Source: Marthasterias glacialis (Eukaryota > Echinodermata > Asteroidea > Forcipulatida > Asteriidae). Taken from it: a stretch of DNA of 64,000 bases. The position numbers were made by a program, and so were the translations under genes. The stretch's first letter is position 1. Each line of letters opens with the position of its first letter. The notes beneath the pieces are model-generated. The model worked only from the letters and a program-made list of their open reading frames with translations, ran no database searches and was not told where the DNA came from. The DNA is taken from contig OU452231.1 of assembly GCA_911728455.2 (NCBI GenBank), forward strand, positions 20,316,499-20,380,498, given 5' to 3'. Positions 63,846 to 64,000 of this stretch are shown here, in pieces.

Positions 63846-64000
63846 GGTCTGAGTTCTGGAACCAAAGCTGGAAATTCGGATCTTTCTGGCTTACCACCAT
63901 TGAGCCGAAATACAACAATAACAATGGTGGAAGCATCTCATTGTCTCCTTATCCTTGTAACAAAAAGACAAAGGTCTGGAATCGGGGATTACACAATATA
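63846..64000. repeat. 0.43-kb dispersed repeat, copy 3, cut by window end
   Basis: CATTGAGCCGAAATACAA, CAATGGTGGAA and AAAGGTCTGGAATCGGG match 5725-5840. It begins about 55 bp after the last CNNM exon seen. Confidence 0.7.

Overview
This window is animal nuclear DNA: AT-rich, split by many GT-AG introns, and dense in short non-autonomous transposons. Every coding exon reads in the standard code. Eight protein-coding genes are supported, each rebuilt exon by exon with splice phases that agree: GRK4/5/6-type kinase (-, first two coding exons only), EXD3/mut-7-like exonuclease (+), TRNT1 CCA-adding enzyme (+), TMEM128 (-), YKT6 (+), BUB3 (-), ARL3 (-) and a CNNM metal transporter (+, cut by the window end). 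The protein divergence, the tRNA-derived SINEs and the short inverted-repeat elements suggest a marine deuterostome invertebrate, probably an echinoderm. That assignment is an inference and not proven.

Layout. 1-17.3 kb is the 5' end of the GRK gene: coding exon 1 at 17.23-17.29 kb, an 11 kb intron, coding exon 2 at 6.14-6.24 kb, then intron 2 running off the left edge. A head-to-head promoter region (17.3-19.2 kb) separates it from EXD3 (19.2-29.0 kb, 17 coding exons). A SINE cluster lies at 29.4-30.2 kb. TRNT1 occupies 31.3-35.0 kb and converges on TMEM128 (36.1-38.6 kb). TMEM128 is head-to-head with YKT6 (41.5-44.3 kb). YKT6 converges on BUB3 (47.0-52.4 kb). BUB3 and ARL3 (55.2-58.5 kb) are tandem on the minus strand. 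ARL3 is head-to-head with CNNM (61.1 kb to beyond 63.8 kb).

The genes do not form one pathway. They are mostly housekeeping functions: tRNA maturation, ER membrane, vesicle fusion, mitotic checkpoint, ciliary cargo release and metal-ion transport, plus receptor desensitisation and a small-RNA-type nuclease. Their shared feature is linkage. From memory, the human orthologues of GRK5, BUB3, ARL3 and CNNM2 are all on 10q, and those of GRK4 and TMEM128 are on 4p16, so the block may be a remnant of an old bilaterian linkage group.

I did not find an obviously new biological system. The most unusual material is in the non-coding DNA: at least six families of inverted-repeat (MITE or foldback) elements with related copies in the same window, several tRNA-derived SINE types, a recurring CTCF-like 10-mer, a minisatellite that carries a second in-frame splice acceptor in EXD3, and an ARL3 first exon whose only coding bases appear to be the ATG.
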